From Amycolatopsis eburnea (lineage in GTDB: Bacteria > Actinomycetota > Actinomycetes > Mycobacteriales > Pseudonocardiaceae): DNA of 64,000 nucleotides. Position 1 is the first letter of the stretch. The number at the start of each line of letters is the position of its first letter. The stretch is from positions 718,684 through 782,683 of the forward strand of contig NZ_RSEC01000059.1 in the NCBI RefSeq assembly GCF_003937945.1, written 5' to 3'. Of this stretch, positions 9,001 to 17,300 are shown piece after piece. Both the position numbers and the translations under genes were made by a program. The notes below the pieces were generated by a model. The model was not told the DNA's origin. It searched no databases and saw only the letters and a list, made by a program, of their open reading frames with translations.

Positions 9001-11183
9001 TCGACCGCGGTGCCGGGGTGGCGGCTTGGCTGGCGGGGCTGCAGGCCGCGCAGGCCGAGGCCCGCCGGCACGGCCACCTGCCACTGGCGAAGGTCCAGGG
9101 CTGGGCCGGGCTGCCGGGCGGGGTGAACCTGTGCGAAAGCCTGGTGGTGTTCGAGAACTACCCGATCACCGCCGCCGAAGCCGGGCACGGCCTGACCGTG
9201 CGCGACCTCTCGGCGCGGGAGACGACCAACTTCCCGCTCACCGTCGTCGCGTCGCCCGGCCGGGAGCTGGCGGTCGACTTCGGGTACGACCCGGCGCTGT
9301 TCGACGCGTCGACGGCCACCCGGCTCGCCGGGCACCTGCTCACGCTGCTGCGGGAGCTGACCGCCGACGGCGACCGGCCGGTGGGCGCGGTCCCGCTGCT
9401 CTCGCCTGCTGAGGAGCGACTGCTGGGCGAGTGGTCGGTGACCGGCGCCGAACCGCCGTCCCGCTCGCTGCCGGATCTGTTCGCCGAGCAGGTCCGGACC
9501 CGCCCGGAGGCGGTGGCGGCGGTCCTGGACGGCCGCGAGGTCAGCTACGCCGAGCTGAACCGCCGGGCGAACCGGCTGGCCAACCGGCTGGTCGGGCTCG
9601 GTCTGCGGCCGGAGGAGCCGGTCGGGCTCGCGCTCGGCCGGGCCGGTGCGGTGGTCGCCGAACTCGCCGTCGTCAAGGCGGGTGGGGCTTACCTGCCGCT
9701 CGACACGCGTGCGCCCCTCGAGCGGCAACGGCTGCTGCTGGACGGCGTCCGGTTCGTCGTCGCCGAGGCGGACCAGCCGCACGCGACCACCATCCTGCTG
9801 TCCTCTGTGGACGACGAGCCGGACACCGATCCGGTGGTCGCCGTCGATCCGGAGCAGGTCGCCTACGTCATGTACACCTCGGGTTCGACCGGCACGCCGA
9901 AGGGCGTCGCGGTGCGCCACCGCGACGTGGCCGCGCTGGCCGCCGACGAGCGGTTCCGCGGCGGCGCGCACGAGCGGGTCCTGCTGCACTCGCCGCTGGC
10001 GTTCGACGCGACGACGTACGAGCTGTGGGTGCCGCTGCTGAACGGCGGCACGGTCGTCGCCGCCCCCGGTGACGGCGTCGACGAGGTGACGCTGCGGGAG
10101 CTGGTCCGCGAGCACGGGCTGACCGCGATGTGGCTGACCGCGGGCCTGTTCCGCGTGCTGGCGCAGGAAACCCCGGACTGCTTCGCGGGCCTGCGCGAGG
10201 TCTGGACGGGCGGGGACGTCGTGCCCGCGGCGGCCGTGCGGCGGGTGCTGGCCGCGTGCCCGGGCCTGCGGGTCGTCGACGGGTACGGCCCGACCGAGAC
10301 GACGACGTTCGCCACCTCGCACCCGATGGCCGAGGTGGTCCCGGACCGGATCCCGATCGGCCGCCCGCTGGCCGGGACGCGAGCCCGGGTGCTGGACCGC
10401 TCGCTGCGGCCGGTACCGCCGGGCGTGCCGGGGGAGCTGTACCTCGCGGGCGCGGGCCTGGCGCGCGGCTACCGCGGCCGGCCCGGCCTGACCGCCGACC
10501 GGTTCGTCGCCGACCCGGCCGGCCCGCCCGGCGAACGCATGTACCGCACGGGCGACGTCGTCCGCTGGACGGCGGCGGGAACGCTGGAATTCCTCGGCCG
10601 CGCCGACGACCAGGTCAAGCTGCGCGGCTTCCGCGTCGAGCCCGGCGAGGTCGAGGCCGTGCTGGCCCGCCACCCCGAGGTCGCGCAGGCGGCGGTCGTC
10701 GTCCGCGAGGACCAGCCGGGGGTGAAGCGGCTGGTGGCGTACGTGGTTTCCGAGGCCGACGTGGTGGCATTGCGCGAGTTCCTGGCCGGGGTGCTGCCGG
10801 ACTACCTGGTGCCGTCGGCGTTCGTCGCGCTGGACCGGTTCCCGGTGAGCGCCAACGGAAAGGTCGACCGGCGAGCCCTGCCCGCACCCGCCGCGGGGAT
10901 CACCGAGCACGTCGAGCCCGAGACCGACACCGAGCGGGCACTGGCGGCGATCTGGACCGAGGTCCTCGGCACGGACCGCGTCGGCGCCGAAGACAGCTTC
11001 TTCGCCCTCGGCGGTGATTCGCTGAAGAGCCTGCACATCGCGGCCAAGGCGAGCGCGCTGTTCGCGGTCCGCGTGACCCCGGCCGACGTGCTCACCGCGC
11101 GGACGATCGCGGGGCTCGCCGGGACCGTCGAGGAACTCATCTTGGGCGAGCTGGAAAGCCTCGCCTCCGACCAGGAAGCGTGA
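1..11183 (+). CDS. Nonribosomal peptide synthetase A, 5'-truncated, (C)-A-T-E-C-A-T-E-C-A-T
   Basis: The frame is open from the left edge, so the start lies outside the window; 3726 codons are visible. Domains by window residue: end of a condensation domain with HHVLLDGWS (about 8-320), A1 (325-790), T1 with GGDS (about 835), E1 (885-1285), C2 (1287-1710), A2 (1725-2190), T2 (2240), E2 (2295-2695), C3 (2713-3130), A3 (3155-3610), T3 (3665) and a short tail ending LGELESLASDQEA. C2 and C3 follow E domains and have the DCL-like YPLTPMQ opening. My manual specificity reading is DAYFWGVTF-, DAYFWGGTF- and DAYWWGGTF- plus the A10 lysine. These resemble aliphatic (Val/Ile) codes, so D-aliphatic, D-aliphatic, L-aliphatic is inferred. 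E1 and E2 are nearly identical over long stretches, indicating module duplication. The C-terminal tail probably docks to NRPS B. Confidence 0.95.
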   Translation, partial: VRVVWTFHHVLLDGWSVFGVLSDVLAVLRGEEPPARRPFRDYAEWLAAQDDERAEAHWRAELAGVTPTPLPGGRTATRAHTASSTGRVPVELDDETSAAVQAFARRHHLTVNTVVQGAWAALLARYSGETEVCFGATVSGRPAELPGADDIAGLFINTLPVRVRLDRDRGVADWLRDLQANQAEARRFGHLGLTRLQALGGSSGQSLFDSIVVFENYPAAEVPGLRDVRAAERTNYPLGVVAYPGRRLSLVLNHDPDVIAPALAGRLAHHLAALVRGFAATPHEPVSRIPMLSAAETRQLLEERNATACPLPGGSLPELFAAAVRRDPEAVALVTDEESVTYAELDAWSNRLAHRLLDLGVRPEDRVAVLLDRSPALVAAELAIVKAGGAYLPLDLRAPAERMRLLLREAGAEILVADRNWLATAEDVHSGVIVTGAGDAPATPPAVTTHRDQLAYVIYTSGSTGTPKGVAARHRDVAALAADRRFAAHDRVLLHSQQAFDAATYELWVPLLNGGTVVLAPPGDLDVHTLGRVLTTHGVTGAFLTTGLFRLVAQEAPEVFAGVREVWTGGDAVPAVALRRVQAACPDTLVADVYGPTETTTFATVHPLPGEVPDVVPIGAPLDNTRVYVLDDEFRLVPPGAPGELHIAGAGLARGYLGRPGLTAERFVADPFGPPGERMYRTGDLVRWDDEGALEFVGRVDEQVKVRGFRVEPSEIEAALGEHPDVVQAAVLARADGGVKRLVAYVVGETEGLAEFLGRTLPDYMVPAAFVKLDRFPVNVNGKLDRQALPAPDFGSHDHVAPRTDRERELTAIWAEVLGAERVGITDDFFELGGDSILSIQVVSRARRAGLELLPGDLFTHRTPAALAAAARTAAEAVERGPVSGPVPLTPIQRWFFATQTAEPAHFHQFVHLGPERVDLAAARKAVDAVLEHHDALRMRFTGEQQENGPVGAETPLVRLDLSTHDVRLAVHHLVVDGVSWRVLAEDFDRGYAQALKGEPIDLGPRTTSFREWATRLTEHAAAGGFDDELGHWQAVAGETAVPVDGSGPNTVASMRSVTVRLSATETEALLREVPAAYRTQVNDVLLTALGRVLRDWTGGTPVVDLEGHGREDLFDDVDLSRTVGWFTSVFPVALDVPDDWGTALKSVKEQLRAVPRRGIGYGALRYLTGTAPAIDPQVSFNYLGRFGSGRLESDESPRSARAHLLDVVGRVEAGELELTWYYAEGVHRESTVERLATGMASALHEIVRHCAEPGAGGRTPSDFPLARLDQSTVDELAGDGRSVEDVYPLTPMQSGMVFHALAQREERVYFQQVAFVLDGVDDPEALARAWQRVVDRTPVLRTRIVWEGVPEPVQVVRRQVTVPVTHLDWRGADQEQAWRDVVAADRAEGLDLTASPLLRLTLARLSDTEVRVLWTFHHVLLDGWSVFGVLSDVFAAYAGGALPERPPFRDYVAWLGRQDDAEAERYWRGELGDLTAPARLPFDRAPAHAHATRSSEWLRVPVESSARLQDAARRAGLTMNTVLQGAWALLLSRLSGERDVCFGTTVSGRPVDLPGADEITGIFINTLPVRVTADRSPVADWLAALQARQVEARRYGHLPLTKLQAWSGTTGSLFDSLVVFENYPVDSAAGAAQGLRLRDVDAAEATNYPLSVVASPGERISIDVGYDPDLFEPATAERIARQLTGVLDAFAEDLHRPLDGIDLLTAADRHQVLVAWNDTAHPVPDGTLADLFAAQVARTPDAVALDGDDVRLTYAELADRAGRLARHLAALGAGPETVVGVLLDRSVDLVVAELAAVLAGSAYLPLDTRAPAPRLQTLLTGVPILVTDEARAATVVHSGHVVLPGGPRAEAPVRQAVPDNLAYVMYTSGSTGKPKGVAVRQRDVVALTADRRFAAHERVLLHASPAFDASTYELWVPLLNGGTVVVAPPGDLDVETYRRIIAEHRVQGAFFTVGLFRLLAQEAPDTFRGMREVWAGGDAVPAAAVRRVREACPETTVVDGYGPTETTTFATSHPMPGAVPETVPIGKPLDNMRAYVLDADLRPVPPGAPGELHLAGAGLARGYFGDPALTADRFRPDPFGPAGERMYRTGDLVRWNTRGELEYTGRADEQVKVRGFRIEPGEIEAALAAHPGVGQAAVLAREDHGIKRLVAYHTGEADDLAAFLARTLPDYMVPAAFVRLDRFPLTVTGKLDKRALPAPEFGAGARTALTTEAERTLAAIWADVLGTGDVGADANFFALGGDSILSIQVVSRARRAGLTLLPHDVFRHPTLATLAAHAGGGAEPRAEQGPVTGTAPLTPIQRWYFATQPERFDQRVVLEFAEDIDEPALRRALAAVWAHHDALRLRFEQTPRGRVQHGEPVWPAELLAGDVSFDVEHGPLLAAVLDGRRVLLAVHHLAVDGVSWRILLEDLETAYRGGELAPKTTSYVEWARRLAGHAAAGGFDDELAHWRALPPVPPLPADGDGPATIDGTAEVTVRLTEDETRALLRDVPDVYRTQVNDVLLAALGRVLHDWTGQAPVIDLEGHGREELFDDVDLSRTVGWFTSVFPVALDVPEDWGAALKTVKEQLRAVPRRGIGYGALRYLTGTAPDIDPLVSFNYLGRFDDAGGGAFRAGPLDADVDPDAPRTHALDVVGRVTGGTLEVTWSHATGLHDRSTVEALAGRMLAALREIIAHCAAPDAGGRTPSDFPLAALDQAGVDALVGDGRAVEDVYPLTPMQGGMVFHGLSQTGQGMYVEQATFVLDGVTDSARLAEAWQRVVDRTPVLRTAFVWAGVEEPLQVVRNDVRLPVRLVDWTGLEAADELRKLVAEDRARGLDLAVAPLMRVTLARVSATEVQVLWTFHHVLLDGWSVFQVLSDVCTAYAGQPLPTRPPFRDYLAWLAEHDQAGAERFWRAALAGVEGPTPIPGDRASASVPCSSEWLPVHLSEAETARLDAFVKRHGLTHNVVLQGAWALLLAAYSGHDDVVFGATASGRPAEITGVDEITGIFINTLPVRVAVDRGAGVAAWLAGLQAAQAEARRHGHLPLAKVQGWAGLPGGVNLCESLVVFENYPITAAEAGHGLTVRDLSARETTNFPLTVVASPGRELAVDFGYDPALFDASTATRLAGHLLTLLRELTADGDRPVGAVPLLSPAEERLLGEWSVTGAEPPSRSLPDLFAEQVRTRPEAVAAVLDGREVSYAELNRRANRLANRLVGLGLRPEEPVGLALGRAGAVVAELAVVKAGGAYLPLDTRAPLERQRLLLDGVRFVVAEADQPHATTILLSSVDDEPDTDPVVAVDPEQVAYVMYTSGSTGTPKGVAVRHRDVAALAADERFRGGAHERVLLHSPLAFDATTYELWVPLLNGGTVVAAPGDGVDEVTLRELVREHGLTAMWLTAGLFRVLAQETPDCFAGLREVWTGGDVVPAAAVRRVLAACPGLRVVDGYGPTETTTFATSHPMAEVVPDRIPIGRPLAGTRARVLDRSLRPVPPGVPGELYLAGAGLARGYRGRPGLTADRFVADPAGPPGERMYRTGDVVRWTAAGTLEFLGRADDQVKLRGFRVEPGEVEAVLARHPEVAQAAVVVREDQPGVKRLVAYVVSEADVVALREFLAGVLPDYLVPSAFVALDRFPVSANGKVDRRALPAPAAGITEHVEPETDTERALAAIWTEVLGTDRVGAEDSFFALGGDSLKSLHIAAKASALFAVRVTPADVLTARTIAGLAGTVEELILGELESLASDQEA
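11133..11183 (+). repeat. Direct repeat copy 1 (3' end of NRPS A)
   Basis: This 51-bp segment ends at the NRPS A stop codon and recurs 199 bp downstream at 11332-11382 with one mismatch (T11140 versus A11339). It encodes the peptide EL-I-LGELESLASDQEA and includes an AGGAAG ribosome-binding-like sequence. The reading frame is the same in both copies, which fits duplication of the gene end around an inserted repeat element. Confidence 0.93.
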
Positions 11184-11184
11184 C

Positions 11185-11382
11185 ATGACCTGCGAAGACC
11201 TGCCCGGCGCCGATGCCCCCAATGTGGCGTTCGGTGCGTTGGACGCACCGAACGCCACATTGGGTGCGCTGGACGCACCCAACGCCACATTGGGGCGCAT
11301 TGGCCGGTCGTCGGGCGTGGTGCCGCTCCGCGAACTCAACTTGGGCGAGCTGGAAAGCCTCGCCTCCGACCAGGAAGCGTGA
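11185..11382 (+). CDS. Small ORF of 65 aa carrying a duplicated NRPS docking tail
   Basis: ATG at 11185 lies one base after the NRPS A stop, with AGGAAG seven bases upstream, so reinitiation is plausible. The first part is derived from the palindromic repeat and reads as a peptide repeat (GALDAPNATL, twice in tandem plus a degenerate first unit). The last 14 residues (NLGELESLASDQEA) duplicate the NRPS A C terminus except Ile to Asn. It is probably a by-product of the insertion and duplication. If translated, it would be a free peptide bearing the presumed donor docking segment. No homologous family is recognised. The ORF is clear; its expression is uncertain. Confidence 0.4.
   Translation: MTCEDLPGADAPNVAFGALDAPNATLGALDAPNATLGRIGRSSGVVPLRELNLGELESLASDQEA
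11218..11298. repeat. Palindromic repeat element between the two NRPS genes
   Basis: Arms 11218-11238 and 11244-11264 are perfect 21-bp inverted repeats around a 5-base loop (TTGGA). The right arm continues into a second unit, giving a direct repeat with a 30-bp period (11241-11268 and 11271-11298) built around AACGCCACATTGGG. The element is flanked by the 51-bp duplicated NRPS A end. It could act as a strong RNA hairpin between the genes. The structure resembles short dispersed REP-like elements; their genome copy number cannot be seen here. Confidence 0.9.
11332..11382 (+). repeat. Direct repeat copy 2, upstream of NRPS B
   Basis: This is the second copy of the 51-bp NRPS A 3' end. It is followed at once by GAGGAC and the NRPS B ATG at 11393. 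The junction suggests that the original order was NRPS A stop, GAGGACGTCCCC, NRPS B start, and that duplication preserved the original ribosome-binding region ahead of NRPS B. Confidence 0.93.
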
Positions 11383-11392
11383 GGACGTCCCC

Positions 11393-14300
11393 ATGACCTC
11401 GTCCAGACAGGACCGCATCGCGGCACTGCCCGCCCACCTGCGGGAGAAGCTGCGTGCGCGGATGGCGGGAACGGCCGGGGCGGGGCCGGAGATCCCGGCC
11501 GCCGACCGTTCCCGCCCGCTGCCGCTGTCGTCCGCGCAGCGCCGGCTGTGGTTTCTCAACCGGTTGCGGCCGGACGACCCGGAGTACAACAGCGCCTTCG
11601 CGCTGCGCCTGACCGGGGAGCTGGACGTCGCCGCGCTGGCGGCCGCGCTCACCGCGCTCGTCGCCCGGCACGAACCGCTGCGCACGACGTTCGCGGAAGC
11701 TGATGGCGAGCCCGTGCAACGCATCGAGCCGCCGTACGAGGTCGCGCTGCCCGTCGTCGACGTCGGGGCCGCCGACCTGGACGCGGTCCTGCGTGCCGAG
11801 TACGCCAAGCCGTTCGACCTCGGACGTGGGCCGCTGCTGCGCGCGCTGCTGGCCCGCCTCGGGCCGGCCGAGCACGTGCTGCTGGTGAGCGTCCACCACA
11901 TCGCCACCGACGGCGCCTCGATGGGCGTGCTCAACTCCGACCTGGGCGTGCTCTACAGCGGCGGGAAGCTGCCCGCGCAGCCCCTGCAGTACGCGGACTA
12001 CGCCGCCTGGCAGCACGCTCGCCCGACCCGGGCGGCCGGGCTGGCCCACTGGAAGCGGCAGCTCGACGGCGTCGTCCCGCTGGACCTGCCCACCGACCGC
12101 CCGCGGCCGCCGACCAAGGGGACCGCGGGCGCGGTCACCGAGTTCACGGTGCCGGACGACGTAGCCGCGCGCCTCGCCGAGCTGGCCCGGACAACCGAGA
12201 CCACGCTGTTCACGGTGCTGCTGGCCGCGTGCCAGGCGCTGTTCGCCCGGTACTCCGGGCAGGACGACATCGCGCTGGGGACGGTCGTGCAGGGCCGGGA
12301 CCGGCCGGAGCTGCAGCGGATCGTCGGGTTCTTCGTCAACACCGTCGTGCTGCGGTCCACTGTGGACTCCGCACGGCCCTTCACCGAGCACCTAGCTGTG
12401 GCGCGGCAGACCGTGCTGGACGCCTTCGCCCACGACGACGTGCCGTTCGACGAGCTGGTCGAGGCCGGCCGCGATCCCGGCCGCAACCCGCTGTTCGACG
12501 TCATGGTGCTGCTGCACACCGCCACCGGCGACGGGATGCGGCTGCCGGGACTGGCCGTGGAGGCGGTGGGCGTCGGGCGCGACTCGTCCAACTTCGACCT
12601 CACGGTGGAGTTCGAGGAGTCCGGCGGCAAGCTTGCCGGGCTGGTGGAGTACCGCACCGAACTGTTCGACGCCGCCACGATCGACCGGCTCACCACCCAC
12701 CTCGTGCGGCTGCTGACGGCGGTCGCGGCGGACCCGGCGCAGCCCATCGCGGACCTGCCGCTGACCACCGGGGCGGAGGAGCGGCGGCTGCTGGAGTGGG
12801 GGAGCGCCGCCCACGACGTCCCCGGCGGCACCATCGTCGATCTCCTCGACCACCAAGCCCGCACCCGGCCCGGCGCGACCGCGCTCGTCTGCGGCGACAC
12901 GCGGCTCACCTTCGCCGAACTCGCCGACCGCACGGACGCTCTCGCCGCGGACCTCGCCACCCGGGGCGCGGGCCCGGACCGGGTCGTCGCCGTCGTGCTG
13001 CCGCGCTCGGCCGACGCCATCATCGCCCTGTTCGCCGTGCTCAAGGCCGGCGCGGTGCACCTCTCGATCGACCCCGGCCTGCCGCCCGAACGGATCCAGG
13101 TGCTGCTGGCCGACACCGACCCGGTGGTCGTCGTCCTGGAAGACACCATCGCCACCGGAGGCGTGCGTCCCCCGAACCCGCGGCCGTCCGACGCCGCCTA
13201 CGTCATCCACACCTCCGGCTCGAGCGGCACCCCCAAGGGCGTAGTCGTCGAACACGCGGCGCTCGTGAACCTCCTCGCCGACCACCGCACCGTCTTCGGC
13301 CGCGACCCCCTCCGCGTCGCCCTGACCGCGACGCTGTCGTTCGACACCTCCTGGGAAGGCCCGCTCCTGCTCGCCGACGGGCACGAGCTGCACCTCATCG
13401 ACGACGAAACCCGCCTCGACCCGGCCGCGCTGACCCGGTACGTGCGCGACGAACGCGTCGACTTCCTCGACGTCACCCCCTCCTACCTGCGCCAGCTGCT
13501 TCCCGCCGGCCTGCTCACCGGCGAGCACCGGCCGCGCTTCCTGATGGTCGGCGGCGAAGCCCTGCCCGACGACCTCTGGCGCGCACTCGCCGACGCGGAC
13601 ACCGAGGCGCACAACTACTACGGTCCCACCGAGTCCACTGTGGACGCCACCCGCGCCGAAGTGGCCGGCGGGCGGCCGGTGATCGGGCGGCCGCTCGGGA
13701 ACGTCCGCGCGTACGTCCTCGACGACCGCCTCCGGCTCGTGCCGCCCGGCGTCCCGGGCGAGCTCTGCCTCGCCGGCGCCCAGCTCGCCCGCGGCTACCT
13801 CGGCCGCCCGGGGCTGACCGCGGACCGGTTCACCGCCGATCCGTTCGGCCCGCCCGGCACCCGGCTCTACCGCACTGGCGACCGCGCCCGCTGGACCGCC
13901 GGGGGGCAGCTGGAACACCTCGGCCGCCTCGACGACCAGGTCAAGGTCCGCGGCTTCCGCATCGAACCCGGCGAAGTCGAAGCGGCGCTGCGCGCCCAAC
14001 CCGGCGTATCCGACGCCGCCGTCGACGCCCGCGGCGGGCGGCTCGTGGCCTACGTCGTCGGCAGCACCGACGGACTGCGCGCCGCGCTGAGCCGGACGCT
14101 GCCCGCCCACCTCGTGCCGTCCGCGTTCGTCGCGCTCGACCGGCTCCCGCTGACCCGGCACGGCAAGCTGGACCGCCGTGCCTTGCCGGACCCCGAACTC
14201 GCGACCGCCACCGAGTACGTGGCTCCGCGGAACGACCGCGAACGGCTCGTGGCCGACGTCTGGGCGGAAGTACTGGGCGTCGACCGCGTCGGTGCCGACG

Positions 14301-17300
14301 ACGACTTCTTCGACCTCGGCGGCGACTCCCTGCGCGGCATCCGCGTGGTCGCCCGGCTGCGGGACGCGCTCGGCGTCGACGTCCCGGCCCGGCTGGTCTT
14401 CACCGCCCCGACCCCCGCCCGGCTGGCCGCCGAGCTGCCCGACGCGGCGGCGGCCGGGGAGCGGATCCCGCGCCTGCCGCGCGACGGCGGCCGCCTCGAA
14501 GCGCCGCTTTCCTTCGCCCAGCAACGGCTCTGGTTCCTCGACGAGTTCGAACCGGGCAGCACCGAGTACGTCTCGCCGACCGTCCTGCGCCTGCGCGGCG
14601 AGCTGGACACCGCCGCGCTCGACCGGGCGTTCACCGCGCTGGTCGCCCGGCACGAGTCCCTGCGCACGACGTTCGCCACGGTCGACGGCCACGGCGTCCA
14701 GGTGGTCCACCCGCCGCACGCCGTCCGCGTGCCCGTCACCGACGGCGACCTGGAGTCGGCGCTCTCCGGCGCGACCGGACCGGTGGACCTGCACACCGGG
14801 CCGCTGCTGCGGGTCGCGCTCACCCGGCTCGCGCCGGAGGACCAGGTGCTCACCCTGGTGCTGCACCACATCGTCACCGACGGCTGGTCGGCCGGCGTGC
14901 TGCTGCGCGAGCTGGCCGCGCTCTACCGCGGTGAGGAACTGCCGCCGTTGCCGATCCAATACGCCGACTACGCGGTCTGGCAGCGCGACCGCCTCGCAGG
15001 GCTCGAGGACCAGCTCAGCTACTGGCGCCACCGCCTCGACGGCGTCCCGGCGCTGGACCTGCCCACCGACCGGCCGCGCCCGGCGGTCCGCACGAAGAAC
15101 GGCGCCCTGCACGAGTTCCGGATCCCCGCCGGGACCACCGCGCGGCTGCAGGAGCTGTCCCGGCAGCACGGCGGCACCCTCTTCATGACCCTGCTCGCCG
15201 CCTGCCAGCTGCTGTTCGCCCGCTGGTCCGGCCAGCGCGACATCGCCGTCGGCACGGTCGTTTCCGGCCGCGAGCGCACCGAACTGGAAGACCTGGTCGG
15301 GTTCTTCGTCAACACGCTCGTCCTGCGGTCCACTGTGGACCTGAGCCGGGACTTCGGCGCGTTCCTCGGCGAAGTCCGCGACACCGTGCTCGACGCGTTC
15401 GCCCACCAGGACGTCCCGTTCGACCGCGTCGTCGACGACCTGCAGCCCGGCCGCGACACCAGCCGCACCCCGCTGTGCCAGACGATGGTCGTGCTGCACA
15501 ACACCCCGGACGCGCGGCCCGCGATGCCCGGGCTCGACGTCGAGGAGCTGGCGCCGCCGGTCGTCACCGCGGGCTTCGACCTGATGGTCCACTTCCAGGA
15601 GACGGCCGGGCGGCTCGACGGCGTCGTCAACTACAACACCGACCTCTTCGACGCGGCCACGATCGAGCGGCTCACCGGCTGGCTGGGCACCCTGCTCGAC
15701 GGCATCGCCGCGGCCCCGGACCGCCCGCTCGCCCGGCTGTCGTGGACCACCGCCGCCGACCGCGACCTCGTGCTGACCCGGTGGAACCCCACCGCGGCCG
15801 CCGCCGTGGAGCCGACGCTGCCCGAGCTGTTCGCCGCGCAGGCCGCCCGCACGCCGGACGCCGTGGCGGTGACCGGCGGGACCACCGAGCTGACCTACCG
15901 CGAGCTGGACCGGCGCGCCAACCGCCTGGCCCACCGGCTCGTCGCCGAGGGCGCCGGGCCGGAGCAGCTGGTCGCGCTGCGGCTGCCGCGCTCGGCCGAC
16001 CTCGTGGTGGCCGTGCTCGCCGTGCTCAAGGCGGGTGCCGGGTACCTGCCGATCGACCCCGCCTACCCGGTGGCGCGGATCGAGGCGATGTTCGCCGACG
16101 CGGACCCGGTGTGCGTCGTCGACGACGTCGCCGCCGACGGGCAACCCGACACCGACCCCGGCGTCCGCGTCGATCCCGGCAACACCGCGTACGTCATCTA
16201 CACCTCGGGCTCGACCGGCGTGCCGAAGGGCGTGCTCGTCCCGCACGCCAACGTCACCCGCCTGTTCTCCTCGACCGCGCACTGGTTCGGGTTCGGCGAG
16301 CAGGACGTCTGGACGCTCTTCCACTCCTACGCCTTCGACTTCTCGGTGTGGGAGCTGTGGGGCGCGCTGCTGCACGGCGGCAGGCTCGTCGTCGTACCCG
16401 CCGACGCCGTCCGCTCGCCGGAGGAGTTCCTCGCGCTGCTGGCCGAGCAGCGGGTCACCGTCCTGAACCAGACACCGTCGGCGTTCTACCGGCTGGGCAC
16501 GCTGCCGTCGCCGCCGCTGAGCCTGCGGTACGTGATCTTCGGCGGCGAAGCGCTGGACGCGTCCCGGCTCGCCGACTGGCGACGGCGGCACCCGGACGGG
16601 CCGGCGCTGGTCAACATGTACGGCATCACCGAAACCACCGTGCACGTCACCTACCGCCTGCTCGACGAGCACGGCCCGGCCACCGCCGGCGTGCCGATCC
16701 CGGACCTGCGCGCGTACGTTCTCGACGCCGACCTCGAGCCGGTCCCGCCCGGCGTCACCGGCGAGCTGTACGTCGCCGGCGCGGGCCTGGCGCGCGGCTA
16801 CCTGAACCGGGCGGGCCTGACGGCGTCCCGGTTCGTCGCCGACCCGTTCGGCGCGCCCGGCACGCGGATGTACCGCACCGGCGACCTGCTGCGCTGGACC
16901 GCCGGCGGAGAGCTGGACTACCGCGGCCGCGCCGACCAGCAGGTGAAGATCCGCGGCTTCCGCATCGAGCTGGGCGAGGTCGAGGCGGCGCTGAGCGCGC
17001 ACCCCGACGTCACCGGTGCCGCGGTGCTCGCCCACGGCACCGGCGACGCGCGCCGGCTCGTCGCCTACCTGACCGGTGCGGTCCCCGGCACGACGGCGCT
17101 GCGGGAGTTCCTCGCGCGGGCGCTGCCCGCGCACATGGTCCCGGCTGTGTTCGTCCCGCTGGATAAGCTGCCGCTCAACGCCAACGGCAAGCTCGACCAG
17201 CGTGCGCTGCCCGAGCCGGGCGCGCGCACCGAAACCCGGTACGTGGCCCCGCGCACCGACGTCGAGACCACGCTCGCCGACGTGTGGTCGGCGGTGCTCG

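Noticed and set aside
11218..11298. Tandem 30-bp repeats considered as a CRISPR array
   Set aside because: There are only two to three units without unique spacers, the structure is a nested palindrome, and no cas genes are present.
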